From UBA1369 sp964571725 (GTDB taxonomy: Bacteria; Patescibacteriota; Gracilibacteria; UBA1369): a stretch of 64,000 bases of DNA. Under the pieces are notes generated by a model, which saw nothing but the letters and a program-made list of their open reading frames with translations, was not told where the DNA came from and made no database searches. The position numbers and the translations under genes were made by a program. This document shows positions 54,377 through 62,355 of the stretch, piece after piece. Location of the stretch: assembly GCA_964571725.1 (NCBI GenBank), contig CAZNDB010000001.1, forward strand, positions 62,001-126,000. Reading direction: 5' to 3'. Within the stretch, counting starts at the first letter, position 1; each line of letters begins with the position of its first letter.

Positions 54377-54935
54377 GATTATATCTTTCCAGATAAGAGG
54401 ACGAAGTGGTTATATGCAAATCATGGTCGACCACTGTAGTAATTGCGTCATCCAAGGGTTTCTGACCGACTGGAGTAATAACTTTTTCATCTCGAAACGT
54501 CACGGTGCCGTCTTGGTTTATGATTTTTTTATTTTTTACGATCTCAGTTTTAAAATATGCGGGGGAAACCCATTTTTGAATCATTTTTTGAAAATCATCC
54601 AAGTCTAAAATGCCATTACCCGTAGACGTAAAAAGATAAACCAGAATCCAGTGTCTGTATTCGAAGGCTATTCTGTCGGGGTCATCGATAGGTAACTTTT
54701 CATATTCCTTGGCGCGCTCGGCCAGCGTGTTCAGAAGCTCCATCAGATAAGAATACGCCTCTTTTTCCTGTTCCATATACAAAACTCTTTTGGGGTGAAG
54801 AGGATCTTTGGTATCAGCTACATAAGTAAAAAGGTGGCTGTTACAGACATCTTTTGGGGGAAGGGAAGGCTTGAATTTGGGAGTCTGAATTTCTCCGATT
54901 TCGGGTTCGGTTTGGCCTTTAAAACGATCGAGCAT
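54354..54935 (-). CDS. Hypothetical protein
   Basis: A 193-aa soluble protein from the ATG at 54935 (MLDRFKGQTE); an upstream TTG adds 12 residues and is less likely. I do not recognise it. Pro/Lys-rich at both ends, with a helical middle (EKEAYSYLMELLNTLAERAK, FEYRHWILVYLF). Its stop codon lies within the rightward terminator hairpin. It is divergent from the RNB nuclease gene. Confidence 0.7.
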   Translation of the reverse strand: MLDRFKGQTEPEIGEIQTPKFKPSLPPKDVCNSHLFTYVADTKDPLHPKRVLYMEQEKEAYSYLMELLNTLAERAKEYEKLPIDDPDRIAFEYRHWILVYLFTSTGNGILDLDDFQKMIQKWVSPAYFKTEIVKNKKIINQDGTVTFRDEKVITPVGQKPLDDAITTVVDHDLHITTSSSYLERYNQKKPLPK

Positions 54936-55010
54936 AATTAGTTTATTACTGCGGCTGAAAAAATAACACAAGCAATAGTGAAGTCAATACTTGCCAGATG
55001 GTTAAAAGGT

Positions 55011-55041
55011 TTGACAACTGTGCACATTCTGCTTTTATGTA
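55011..55041 (+). promoter_or_regulatory. Promoter of the RNB-dsRBD gene
   Basis: TTGACA (55011-55016) with TTTATG (17-bp spacer) or TATGTA (19-bp spacer, 55036-55041) as the -10. RNA starting near 55047 would exclude the upstream GTG at 54978 and support the ATG at 55059 with a very short leader. Confidence 0.5.
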
Positions 55042-55058
55042 TGCGATCAATTTTGCCA

Positions 55059-56858
55059 ATGCCAAAACTACCTCCTAATAACATCACCAGATTGCCCGGG
55101 AGATTTCCTGAGACGGTGGTGCGGGAAGCTCACAATTTGGAATTCACGGATGAAGTTTTTGAAAATCGTCGCGAGATCAGGGGATTTACGCTTGATGCCA
55201 TCGATTCTCCTGATCTGGACGACGCAATCTGGATGGAGCGTACAGCAGAGGGGTATCTGGTTCAGGTGACAATCAGTGATGTCGACACCCTGGTAACGCT
55301 GGATTCTTATGTGGAAGCAGAGGCTATTTCCAGGGTTATCAGCCACTATTTCCCCGCCAAGGAGGAAAACGGAAAAATCCGGCCCAAATATGTCATCCCG
55401 ATGCTGCCGAAAGTTTTATCGGAAAACCGTTTAAGTCTTCTGGAAGGCAAACTGCGCCCGACTTTAACGGTGGAAATGGAGTTAAATCAGGACTTGCGGT
55501 TAATTTCCGTTAATGTCGGTTCCACTTACATGAAATCCGCCAAAAGACTGGGCCTTCGCGAATACGGCGACCAAAAAATTATCGCTGATCCAGGCTTGCC
55601 GCTGCGCCATTATTATCAACTGGCAAAAAAACTGAACGGCCAAAGATGGGCGGACGAAGAAAGTTTCTCCTTATTGGAATTGCATGAGGGTATCTTTACC
55701 GATGAAGACGGAAAGGCTCGCGAAGGCAGTATCTCAGCCGCCAGTCTGATTGTGCAGGAGTTCATGGTGCTGGCCAATTTTGCCGTTGCCAAATTATTGC
55801 AGGAACAAAAACTGGCCGCGCCATTCCGCAATCATCAGCCCGTCTGTCACAACACCCCAAAAGAACAGCGTTATCCGACCAAGCAGCAGATTATCCAGGA
55901 AATTGAAAGGAACCCTGATTATCTGACTTTGGTTGATAACATCAGGGCGACTTACAGCAAAGCCCTGGGCAGCGCCATCTATGCGCCACAGTCTGCCGGG
56001 CATTACGGGCTGGGATTATCCACATATTTGCATTTCACCTCTCCCGTCCGGCGCTATGCAGATTTAACCGTTCATCGCGTGCTAAAGGCACTGATAAACG
56101 GTGACCGGTCTCCCTTCGAACCGGAGGAAATGGTGGAACTTTGTCATTATCTGAATCAAACAATCAGAAGGCTGGCCACCCTCCGCGCCAATCATGATCA
56201 GCGCAATTCCCTAAACAATTACCGTAACTTCGGACATATGCTTTCCCGGGAAAAAAACCGGAGGCCGGATTATGTGGAAAGATTGCTTGATTATCTGAAA
56301 ATAAACCGTATTGGTAATGCTTGTTTTGAGTTTACCGCCAGTGCCGGAATGAACATCGAAGTTACCTGTCGGGCCAGCGTGCGTTACCAGCGTATCCGAC
56401 AAATTGTAAGTTTTACCGCCCGGGCCGATAAAAACGCCGTGAAAAACGAAGCTGCCAGACTGTTGCTCAAAAAATTACGGACGCTGGAAAGTGAAAGCCC
56501 GGCTATTTTGAAAAAAAAGAATGGCGCGGGAAATGGCCGGGAGCTGGAAAACGCGACCAGGGAAAACAGTCCGGTACAGGAACTGTACCGGCTTTGTGAA
56601 GAAGCAAATTATCCGATTCCCACCATTCATTATGAGATTTGGAACGGCAGCCGCCGTCCCGGCGAAGACTATCTTAATTTCCGCTGCCATTGTCGCATCA
56701 GCGACACCATGATGGTTATTGGTACCGGCGAATCACGTCTGGCCGCCAAAATCGACGGTGCCACCAGACTGCTCAACTATCTCAAATCCAACCCCCATAT
56801 TTCTCGCCAGTCGGTACTCCCTCCGCTTATGGAAGAAGAAAGTGATGAAACAGATTAA
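55059..56858 (+). CDS. RNB-domain exoribonuclease fused to dsRNA-binding domains
   Basis: A 599-aa protein from ATG 55059. The RNB (RNase II/R) catalytic domain spans about residues 20-400, with the metal-binding AIDSPDLDDAIW near 46 and the YLHFTSPVRRYADL signature near 325. Where RNase R carries cold-shock and S1 domains, this protein has neither. Instead, two dsRNA-binding-like domains follow, at about 405-470 (SFTARADKNAVKNEAARLLL) and 502-575 (PVQELYRLCEEANYPIP, GTGESRLAAKIDGATRLL). It probably degrades RNA 3'-5', with the dsRBDs directing it to structured substrates. Its TAA stop overlaps the valS stop from the other strand. Confidence 0.9.
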   Translation: MPKLPPNNITRLPGRFPETVVREAHNLEFTDEVFENRREIRGFTLDAIDSPDLDDAIWMERTAEGYLVQVTISDVDTLVTLDSYVEAEAISRVISHYFPAKEENGKIRPKYVIPMLPKVLSENRLSLLEGKLRPTLTVEMELNQDLRLISVNVGSTYMKSAKRLGLREYGDQKIIADPGLPLRHYYQLAKKLNGQRWADEESFSLLELHEGIFTDEDGKAREGSISAASLIVQEFMVLANFAVAKLLQEQKLAAPFRNHQPVCHNTPKEQRYPTKQQIIQEIERNPDYLTLVDNIRATYSKALGSAIYAPQSAGHYGLGLSTYLHFTSPVRRYADLTVHRVLKALINGDRSPFEPEEMVELCHYLNQTIRRLATLRANHDQRNSLNNYRNFGHMLSREKNRRPDYVERLLDYLKINRIGNACFEFTASAGMNIEVTCRASVRYQRIRQIVSFTARADKNAVKNEAARLLLKKLRTLESESPAILKKKNGAGNGRELENATRENSPVQELYRLCEEANYPIPTIHYEIWNGSRRPGEDYLNFRCHCRISDTMMVIGTGESRLAAKIDGATRLLNYLKSNPHISRQSVLPPLMEEESDETD

Positions 56859-59797
56859 TTGCTGCTAAGTTCCCTGCGCAATGTTTCCACCTCGGCTTTG
56901 ATCTGTTCATATTGGGCGACTCTTTCCGCCACCAGATCGGGATCGGCTTTTTCCTTGAAACCGGGCGTCAGCATTTGTTCCAGTCCATGCAGCTCCTGTT
57001 CCTTTTTGGACAGTGATTTTTCCAGGTTTTCCTTGAACTTCTGTTTCTCTTCCGGAAAACAGGCAATCATTACTTTTCCGACGGAATAAGGTTTTACAAT
57101 GGTGGATTTTGAGCCCAGATCGCAGAAATCAATATTACCGAGCTTCTTGGCCAGTTCCAGAATGCCCGCGCTGATCGGGAAATCCGGGCAGATTTTAATC
57201 TGCTCGCTGAAAGGATTTCCGAGGGCCTTTCTGACTTCACGGCAGGCCGTAATCAGATCGATCAGTTTCTGCATTTCCAGTCCGGCTTCAATATAAATTT
57301 TCTGGTCAAAACCGGGAACGTCCGTCAATTGTTTTTGAGCCAGCAATTTATCACCCCCGAATTTCTCCAGACTCTCATGGATTTCTTCGGTAAAGAATGG
57401 CATAAAGGGGTGCAGCATCTGCAAAACGCCTTCAAACACTCTGAACATCGTGGCTTTAATTTCCTCGGTATATTCACTGGCCAGTTCCAGTTCCACTTTA
57501 TTTATTTCCAGACACCATGAGCAGAAAATGTCCCAGCTGAAATGATAGACCAGCTCCAGCGCCGAGCTGAATTCATAGTTATCCATGCGCTTTCTGAACT
57601 CTGTCTGAACTTCCATCAACTGTCCCAGAATCCACTTGGAACTGTTCAATTTTAGCTTTGAGTATTCCGGTAATTTTAATTTGTAGTCGCCTTCACCTTT
57701 GAGCGCGACCAGCTTGGCGGCATTCCAGATTTTATTTAAAAATTTGGCGTATGAATCAACTTTCTTTTCATTGAATTTCACGTCCAGACCGGCCGAAGAA
57801 CCGGCCACCAGTCCGGCGCGCAGGGGATCGGCGCCGTATTTGAGCAGCATTTCTTTTGGTTCAATGCCGTTATTTTTGGATTTGGACATCTTTTGTCCCT
57901 TGGCGTCGCGGATCAGACCGGTGAAATAGATATTTTTCCAGGGCACGTCATTCATCCGGTAGGCACTGAATAAAAGCATGCGACAGGCCCAGAAAAACAG
58001 AATGTCGCGTCCCATCAGCATGGTATGGGTCGGGAAAAATTCGCTGGCCGAAGGATTTTCCGGATCCAGAAAACCCAGCGTGGTCAGGGTGGAATATGGC
58101 CATTGGCCTGAGGAAAACCAGGTGTCAAAAGTATCGGTTTCCTGAACCCAGCCGCTGTCGTCTGGGGCTTCCTTGCCCACGTGAATTTCTTCCTTGGCGG
58201 TATCCTTGTGTTTGTACCAGACCGGCATGCGGTGTCCCCAAAGAATCTGGCGGGAAATATTCCAGTCATTGAGATTTTCCAGCCACTGTACGATCATATC
58301 TTTCAGACGGGCGGGATAGACGTTGATTCTGCCTGAATTAACCAATTCCAAAGCCCGTTTTTTCAGGCTCAATCCTTCCTTGTCCACATTGATAAACCAT
58401 TGGGTGGAAATCAGCGGTTCCACGATGTCTTTGCCGCGTTCGGCGATCGGAACTTTGTGCATGATTTCTTCGGTCAGCAGCAGCATTTCGGCAGCTTCCA
58501 GATCCTTGACCAGCTTTTCACGGCATTCCGAAATCGACAGGCCCTGATAATTTTTACCGGCTTCAGCCGTCATCATTCCGAATTTGTCGATGACCTGAAT
58601 CACCTCCAGTTTATGATCCGTGCCGATAGCATTATCTGTAAAATCGTGGGCCGGGGTGACCTTTACGGCACCGGTACCAAAACCGATATCGATGCGGTCA
58701 TCGGCAATAATTTTGATATCGCGGTTGATAATCGGCACGCGCAGCCTTTTCCCGATCAAATGGGTGTAGCGCTGATCGGCGGGATGCACGGCTACGGCCG
58801 TGTCTCCCAGCATCGTTTCCGGTCTGGTTGTCGCCACGACCACGTTGTCGTCGTCATCCAGTTCGGGGACCACGTCAATTACCGTCATTCCGCGCCCCCC
58901 CTGCAGAATTTTTTCGCGTATCTCATCACTGTATTTCTCCAGTTGTTCCGGTTTGATCTTCCCGGCCGCAAAACTGTTGATATTGTAAATCACAAAATCT
59001 CTTTCAATCTCAATTTCGTTGGAGGCTTCTCTTTTCACAATCGCCTCGCCGATTTTCGGTAAATTTTTATCGACCGTAGTTAAAATCACCCAGTGGTTAC
59101 CGGCATTTTTAATCATTTCCACCTGCCCCAGCATACCCAGGTTAATGCGCTTTCTCTTGGGCTTTTCGGTTTTGTCCAGCAGCGGGTAGCGGATATGCCA
59201 CAGATGGCCTTTTTCTTCCTTGTATTCCACTTCCACGTCGGAAATGGAGGTCTGCGAATAAACCGACCAGTGCACCATGCGGCTGCCGCGGTAAACCAGT
59301 CCGTCCCGCCACATCCGGAAAAAAGTTTCATAAACCACTTCGCTGATGCGCGGATCCAGCGTAAAAATTTCCCGGCTGAAATCAGCCGAAGTCCCCATCA
59401 TCTTTTCCTGTTCGCGCATGTAACCGGCGCGGTCGATGCAAAAGTCGTAACATTTGTTCCAGAATTCTTCACGGGGCATCTTTTCAATCTCTACTCCTTC
59501 GGCTCTAAGTTTTCTTTCAAAAACCACCTGGGTCTGTATCCCGGCGTGATCTTTGCCCGGAACCAGCAACACGCGGTCGCCCTTCAGACGGTAATAGCGG
59601 CCCATAATGTCCATCAGGGTATGGCCGTAGCAGTGGCCCAGATGCATCTCACCGTTGGCATTGGGAGGGGGCATGGTGATGTCGAAAACGGGGGCTTTGG
59701 GATCGGGGGAATTTTCAATCTTGAAGCATCCCGATTCTTCCCATTTTTTAAATAATTCTGATTCCTTTTGCTGAAAATCAAAGAATTTGTCTAACAT
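56855..59797 (-). CDS. valS: Valyl-tRNA synthetase
   Basis: A 980-aa class I synthetase. HIGH-type motif MHLGHCYGHT near residue 51, the editing domain opening VVATTRPETMLGDTA, WFSSGQWPYSTL, the KMSKS motif (KGQKMSKSKNNG) near 634 and a C-terminal coiled coil (KEQELHGLEQMLTPG...VAQYEQIKAEVETLRREL) as in bacterial ValRS. About 108 residues (209-316, between EYKEEKGHLWHIRYPLLD and VVATTRPET) are extra compared with common ValRS and sit at the entry of the editing domain. Convergent with the RNB gene. Confidence 0.97.
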   Translation of the reverse strand: MLDKFFDFQQKESELFKKWEESGCFKIENSPDPKAPVFDITMPPPNANGEMHLGHCYGHTLMDIMGRYYRLKGDRVLLVPGKDHAGIQTQVVFERKLRAEGVEIEKMPREEFWNKCYDFCIDRAGYMREQEKMMGTSADFSREIFTLDPRISEVVYETFFRMWRDGLVYRGSRMVHWSVYSQTSISDVEVEYKEEKGHLWHIRYPLLDKTEKPKRKRINLGMLGQVEMIKNAGNHWVILTTVDKNLPKIGEAIVKREASNEIEIERDFVIYNINSFAAGKIKPEQLEKYSDEIREKILQGGRGMTVIDVVPELDDDDNVVVATTRPETMLGDTAVAVHPADQRYTHLIGKRLRVPIINRDIKIIADDRIDIGFGTGAVKVTPAHDFTDNAIGTDHKLEVIQVIDKFGMMTAEAGKNYQGLSISECREKLVKDLEAAEMLLLTEEIMHKVPIAERGKDIVEPLISTQWFINVDKEGLSLKKRALELVNSGRINVYPARLKDMIVQWLENLNDWNISRQILWGHRMPVWYKHKDTAKEEIHVGKEAPDDSGWVQETDTFDTWFSSGQWPYSTLTTLGFLDPENPSASEFFPTHTMLMGRDILFFWACRMLLFSAYRMNDVPWKNIYFTGLIRDAKGQKMSKSKNNGIEPKEMLLKYGADPLRAGLVAGSSAGLDVKFNEKKVDSYAKFLNKIWNAAKLVALKGEGDYKLKLPEYSKLKLNSSKWILGQLMEVQTEFRKRMDNYEFSSALELVYHFSWDIFCSWCLEINKVELELASEYTEEIKATMFRVFEGVLQMLHPFMPFFTEEIHESLEKFGGDKLLAQKQLTDVPGFDQKIYIEAGLEMQKLIDLITACREVRKALGNPFSEQIKICPDFPISAGILELAKKLGNIDFCDLGSKSTIVKPYSVGKVMIACFPEEKQKFKENLEKSLSKKEQELHGLEQMLTPGFKEKADPDLVAERVAQYEQIKAEVETLRRELSSN

Positions 59798-59833
59798 GAT
59801 GAAAGGGTTTCACTAATAAATTCGGCGAGACCT

Positions 59834-59862
59834 ATTCTAGCAGCAGCCAGTTCATAAACCAA
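59834..59862 (-). promoter_or_regulatory. valS promoter
   Basis: Minus strand TTGGTT (59857-59862), 17-bp spacer, TAGAAT (59834-59839), giving a ~30-nt leader before the ATG. No T-box is visible. Confidence 0.55.
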
Positions 59863-59878
59863 TGTTAAAAAAATCAAT

Positions 59879-59906
59879 TTGTAATTTCAGGAAATTTTGT
59901 TATATT
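59879..59906 (+). promoter_or_regulatory. tRNA-Gly promoter
   Basis: TTGTAA (59879-59884), 16-bp spacer, TATATT (59901-59906), about 90 bp before the tRNA. A hairpin AGCGCA/TGCGCT and the palindrome at 59960-59975 lie in between. Confidence 0.4.
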
Positions 59907-59959
59907 CCTATGGCCACGCACGTAGCGCAGCGAAGTGCGCTTTCTCCTCCCATTTGGGT

Positions 59960-59975
59960 TTGTGCCCGGGCACAA
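59960..59975. repeat. 16-bp perfect palindrome, second copy of the 9057 element
   Basis: TTGTGCCCGGGCACAA. The inner 14 bases are identical to 9057-9070. Both copies are intergenic and upstream of a transcript start region (tRNA-Gly here, the giant gene there). A dyad binding site is possible. Confidence 0.6.
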
Positions 59976-59998
59976 GTGTTCAGAAACTTTGAAAATTC

Positions 59999-60072
59999 GC
60001 GGTACTAGTACAATGGTAGTACGCCGCCTTGCCAAGGCGGAGACACGGGTTCGATTCCCGTGTACCGCTCCA
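59999..60072 (+). tRNA. tRNA-Gly (GCC)
   Basis: A full cloverleaf: acceptor GCGGTAC/GTACCGC, D-arm GTAC...GTAC, anticodon stem CCGCC/GGCGG with loop TTGCCAA (anticodon GCC at 60031-60033), T-arm ACGGG-TTCGATT-CCCGT, discriminator T and an encoded CCA. It reads GGC and GGU. Confidence 0.97.
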
Positions 60073-60253
60073 TAAAAATACCGAGCTCTTTTGAGCGTGG
60101 TATTTTTATTGTGTCACCGGGAAAAGAACCACAGCCTGCAGAGCAGGCGTGGGTTCGTGCAGACAAATAAAGCGAGCCACTGGAAATTTATTTACGATGG
60201 CGAGCGCATGCCGTCTGCGAAACAAGCGCAGCGCAGTTTTTTCCCGTGTACCG
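60055..60253 (+). repeat. tRNA 3'-end direct repeat bracketing a hairpin-rich insert (att-like)
   Basis: TTCCCGTGTACCG at 60055-60067, inside the tRNA-Gly 3' half, recurs at 60241-60253, 186 bp away. The insert folds into nested stems: CGGGAAAA/TTTTCCCG enclosing GAACC..GCCTGC-AGA-GCAGGC..GGTTC (about 60127-60156) and GCAGAC/GTCTGC with inner AAATAAA/TTTATTT. Elements that integrate at tRNA 3' ends leave such repeats. No integrase is present. Confidence 0.55.
60074..60107 (+). terminator. tRNA-Gly terminator
   Basis: Stem AAAAATACC (60074-60082) with GGTATTTTT (60099-60107) around an inner GCTC/GAGC stem, then more T. It starts one base after the CCA end. Confidence 0.8.
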
Positions 60254-60271
60254 GTTAAACTCCACCATTTT

Positions 60272-60832
60272 CTAATAGTATTTTTTCTTTTTGAAGAATA
60301 TCAGCTTTACCGAATAAATGAGGAAAACAACTGCCAAGACAACAGGCACCAAAATAGATAAAGTTCCCATTTTAAGATTACCGTCGAAGATGTTTTCAGA
60401 AGCAACGAGTAATAGAAACAATAACAAACAAGCAACAAGAATTATGCCCAGTGTATTTAAAAGTTTCCAAAGATTGAACAAGAAAAGCTCGCGTTTTAAT
60501 CCATATTTCTCCAACACTTCCACTAATCTCATCCTAAAAACACTGTCCAGCGGGCCAAGGTTATCGGGGAAGATATACACACAAGGGATCTCATTTGACT
60601 CGTATACTTTCATTTTTTCCAGATAATCCTGTTTTCTCTCTGAATTATTCCATTGTCCCAAAAATTCTATATAGACTTTATATTTCGGCAGGTAAAAATC
60701 GGCTCTGCGAACAGACTTTGAGTCATTCACTAGATTGGGAATTTCTACCTCTCTTTCAAACTCTATTCCTTGTTCATCGAGATAAAACTCGATAATTTTT
60801 TCGCCTGGAGTACTTTCCTGATGGTGATTCAT
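60272..60832 (-). CDS. PD-(D/E)XK (DUF559/Vsr-like) nuclease domain with two membrane helices
   Basis: A 186-aa protein in an AT-rich gene unlike its neighbours. Residues ~10-110 match the DUF559/Vsr-like restriction-endonuclease fold: EKIIEFYLDEQGIEFEREVE, then RRADFYLPKYKVYIEFLGQW with candidate catalytic Asp and Glu, then VYESNEIPCVYIFPDNL. Two membrane helices follow at about 120-142 and 155-178, with a Lys-rich end. Membrane-tethered nuclease domains are known in some defence systems, but activity here is unproven. It lies between tRNA-Gly and a tRNA-like element, so it is probably acquired. Confidence 0.75.
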   Translation of the reverse strand: MNHHQESTPGEKIIEFYLDEQGIEFEREVEIPNLVNDSKSVRRADFYLPKYKVYIEFLGQWNNSERKQDYLEKMKVYESNEIPCVYIFPDNLGPLDSVFRMRLVEVLEKYGLKRELFLFNLWKLLNTLGIILVACLLLFLLLVASENIFDGNLKMGTLSILVPVVLAVVFLIYSVKLIFFKKKKYY

Positions 60833-60897
60833 TTTTTTATGATTAATCCCTACATTATATCATAACCTGCAATCAGATCCTGCATTAAACACAAAGC

Positions 60898-60924
60898 AAA
60901 GAGCCCGCGCTTGCGCGGGCTCTT
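60898..60924. other. 13-bp GC-rich hairpin
   Basis: AAAGAGCCCGCGC pairs perfectly with GCGCGGGCTCTTT. No U-run follows on either strand, so it is a poor terminator. It may mark the edge of the small island or act as a dyad. Confidence 0.5.
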
Positions 60925-60931
60925 TGGGGAA

Positions 60932-61095
60932 GGTCACTCTCGATTTTGACACCAGAATTATATCAAATTCCTGGTATTTATCAAAGAATTAATAATTAAT
61001 TTAGCAAACGTTTATCTTCCCATAATGTTAGATAATTAAAATAAAAATTGCCAATAGCGCGTGGGACCGGGAGTGGTCCACTCTCGATTTTGACA
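60932..61095 (+). repeat. Direct repeat, upstream of and inside the tRNA-like element
   Basis: CACTCTCGATTTTGACA occurs at 60935-60951 and again at 61079-61095; with one extra base in the second copy the match extends to GGTC before it. The second copy supplies the D-arm 3' side and anticodon arm of the tRNA-like element. Confidence 0.7.
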
Positions 61096-61133
61096 ATTGA
61101 AGAGTCGGGGTTCGACTCCCCGCGGTTCCACCA
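61063..61133 (+). pseudogene. Degenerate tRNA-like element with CCA
   Basis: GGGACCG (61063-61069) pairs with CGGTTCC (61123-61129, one G-U), followed by A and CCA. The T-arm CGGGG-TTCGACT-CCCCG is perfect. The D-arm has only a 5-base loop without the usual GG, there is no U8, and the anticodon stem TCGAT/ATTGA leaves loop TTTGACA with C at position 37. A working tRNA is unlikely. A tRNA remnant or tRNA mimic is more plausible. Confidence 0.55.
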
Positions 61134-61214
61134 CTATTGGTTTTGTCATACACTTCTAGATAAACATACTCCGGTTGACATACCACTACTCCTGTATTAA
61201 AGTGCCCTCTTTTA

Positions 61215-62267
61215 ATGGTTCTCAAAGCTATGTCCAAAGAGCTCAAATACCTGGATTTATACCCCAACGATCAGGACAACCCTACGCCTGTCAAAGCCGA
61301 GGGGGGACTGTCCGGCTTCTGGTCCGTTCTCCCACAGGATCATTCGGCTAAAACCTGGGGTATCAACGAAAGCTTCAATGAATTTGAGCAGAGCCAGTTA
61401 CCCGAAACAGGATCAGGATTTCGCAGGGGCATAGAGCGCTCGGTAAAATTTATGCGTTTCATGGCGGGACAGGGCTTTGATTTTGACCATGGCAGTGTGG
61501 CAGACATTGGCTGCGGAGAAGGGAAACTTTCTATTCTGATGTCGCATGCCGGCAGCCTGGTTATGGCAGTCGATCCCAGTCAAAAACAGTTGGCGGTTCT
61601 CAATCATATCGACAAACACCCCAGTACCCCCGAACTGGCCCGTAATTATCTTGGAAGTATCGATGAATCATTGATCGCGGCAGTCCCCGGACTGATTTTG
61701 ATCTTCCCAAGCAGAGCCGAAAGAGCACCTGTCGCCGCTCAACTGGTCGATGCCGTGACCATGAAATTTGCCCTGCAATGGACGGATGATTTACAGACCT
61801 TAAAAGAAGTGGATCGCATCCTGAAGCCGGACGGATCGCTTTTTATCATGACCACCGCACAGCAACCCGGTCAGCCCGATCTGTTCTGCCGGGCCTGGAA
61901 TTCGCTGGTGACCGATCTGGAACAGGACGGGGAAACTTTTAAAAATCTACGGTCCCCCCGCAACCCGATTCCCATGCATCATCTGCCGACTTTAATCGAA
62001 TATCTGGAGAAAAAAGGCTTTGTTCTGCAGGCCCAAGAGTCCACCCCGGAGGAAACGGGGAAAAACCCGGCTATTTTTATCGCCTTTTTGATGAGAATAT
62101 TTGGCGATCAATTGCATTACTGTCTGGAAGGAAGCCACAACCTGGATGACAGGACCCGTAATAAAATGCTGCTTGAGCGTATGAATAAGCTCAAAGGGGC
62201 CCAGGAAAAGATGAGCAAAATTGAGGAAAATATCGTTATGCTGCATTTCAAGAAAAACCAGAAGTAG
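61215..62267 (+). CDS. Class I SAM-dependent methyltransferase, substrate unknown
   Basis: A 350-aa protein. Motif I VADIGCGEGKLSIL begins near residue 94, an acidic post-I residue follows (AVDPSQKQL), motif II/III is VTMKFALQWTDDLQTLKEVD, and ILKPDGSLFIMT ends the sheet. The Rossmann domain is of the small-molecule (UbiE/BioC-like) type, with N- and C-terminal extensions of ~80 and ~110 residues. ATG 61230 is an alternative start. No neighbour suggests the substrate. Confidence 0.88.
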   Translation: MVLKAMSKELKYLDLYPNDQDNPTPVKAEGGLSGFWSVLPQDHSAKTWGINESFNEFEQSQLPETGSGFRRGIERSVKFMRFMAGQGFDFDHGSVADIGCGEGKLSILMSHAGSLVMAVDPSQKQLAVLNHIDKHPSTPELARNYLGSIDESLIAAVPGLILIFPSRAERAPVAAQLVDAVTMKFALQWTDDLQTLKEVDRILKPDGSLFIMTTAQQPGQPDLFCRAWNSLVTDLEQDGETFKNLRSPRNPIPMHHLPTLIEYLEKKGFVLQAQESTPEETGKNPAIFIAFLMRIFGDQLHYCLEGSHNLDDRTRNKMLLERMNKLKGAQEKMSKIEENIVMLHFKKNQK

Positions 62268-62305
62268 AACCGCCCTTTCCTTCCATAAAATTGCCGGCAA
62301 AACAG

Positions 62306-62347
62306 TTGACAAAACAACAAAAAGCTTTAAGATAATCATCTTAAGCT
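62306..62347 (+). promoter_or_regulatory. Promoter with palindrome over the -10
   Basis: TTGACA (62306-62311) with TAAGAT (16-bp spacer, 62328-62333) as the -10. The imperfect palindrome AGCTTTAAGAT-AATC-ATCTTAAGCT (62323-62347, one unpaired T) covers the -10 and start point, 9 bp before the ATG at 62356. A likely repressor operator. Confidence 0.6.
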
Positions 62348-62355
62348 AAATTATC

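Noticed and set aside
60898..60924. Rho-independent terminator at the 13-bp hairpin
   Set aside because: The stem is strong but has no run of U on either strand, and no gene ends close by.
61028..61267. Minus-strand 79-codon frame containing AGSRTPTLQLSKSRVDHS
   Set aside because: It is the reverse complement of the tRNA-like element. Such SRTPxL peptides are a well-known artefact of translating antisense to tRNA T-arms.
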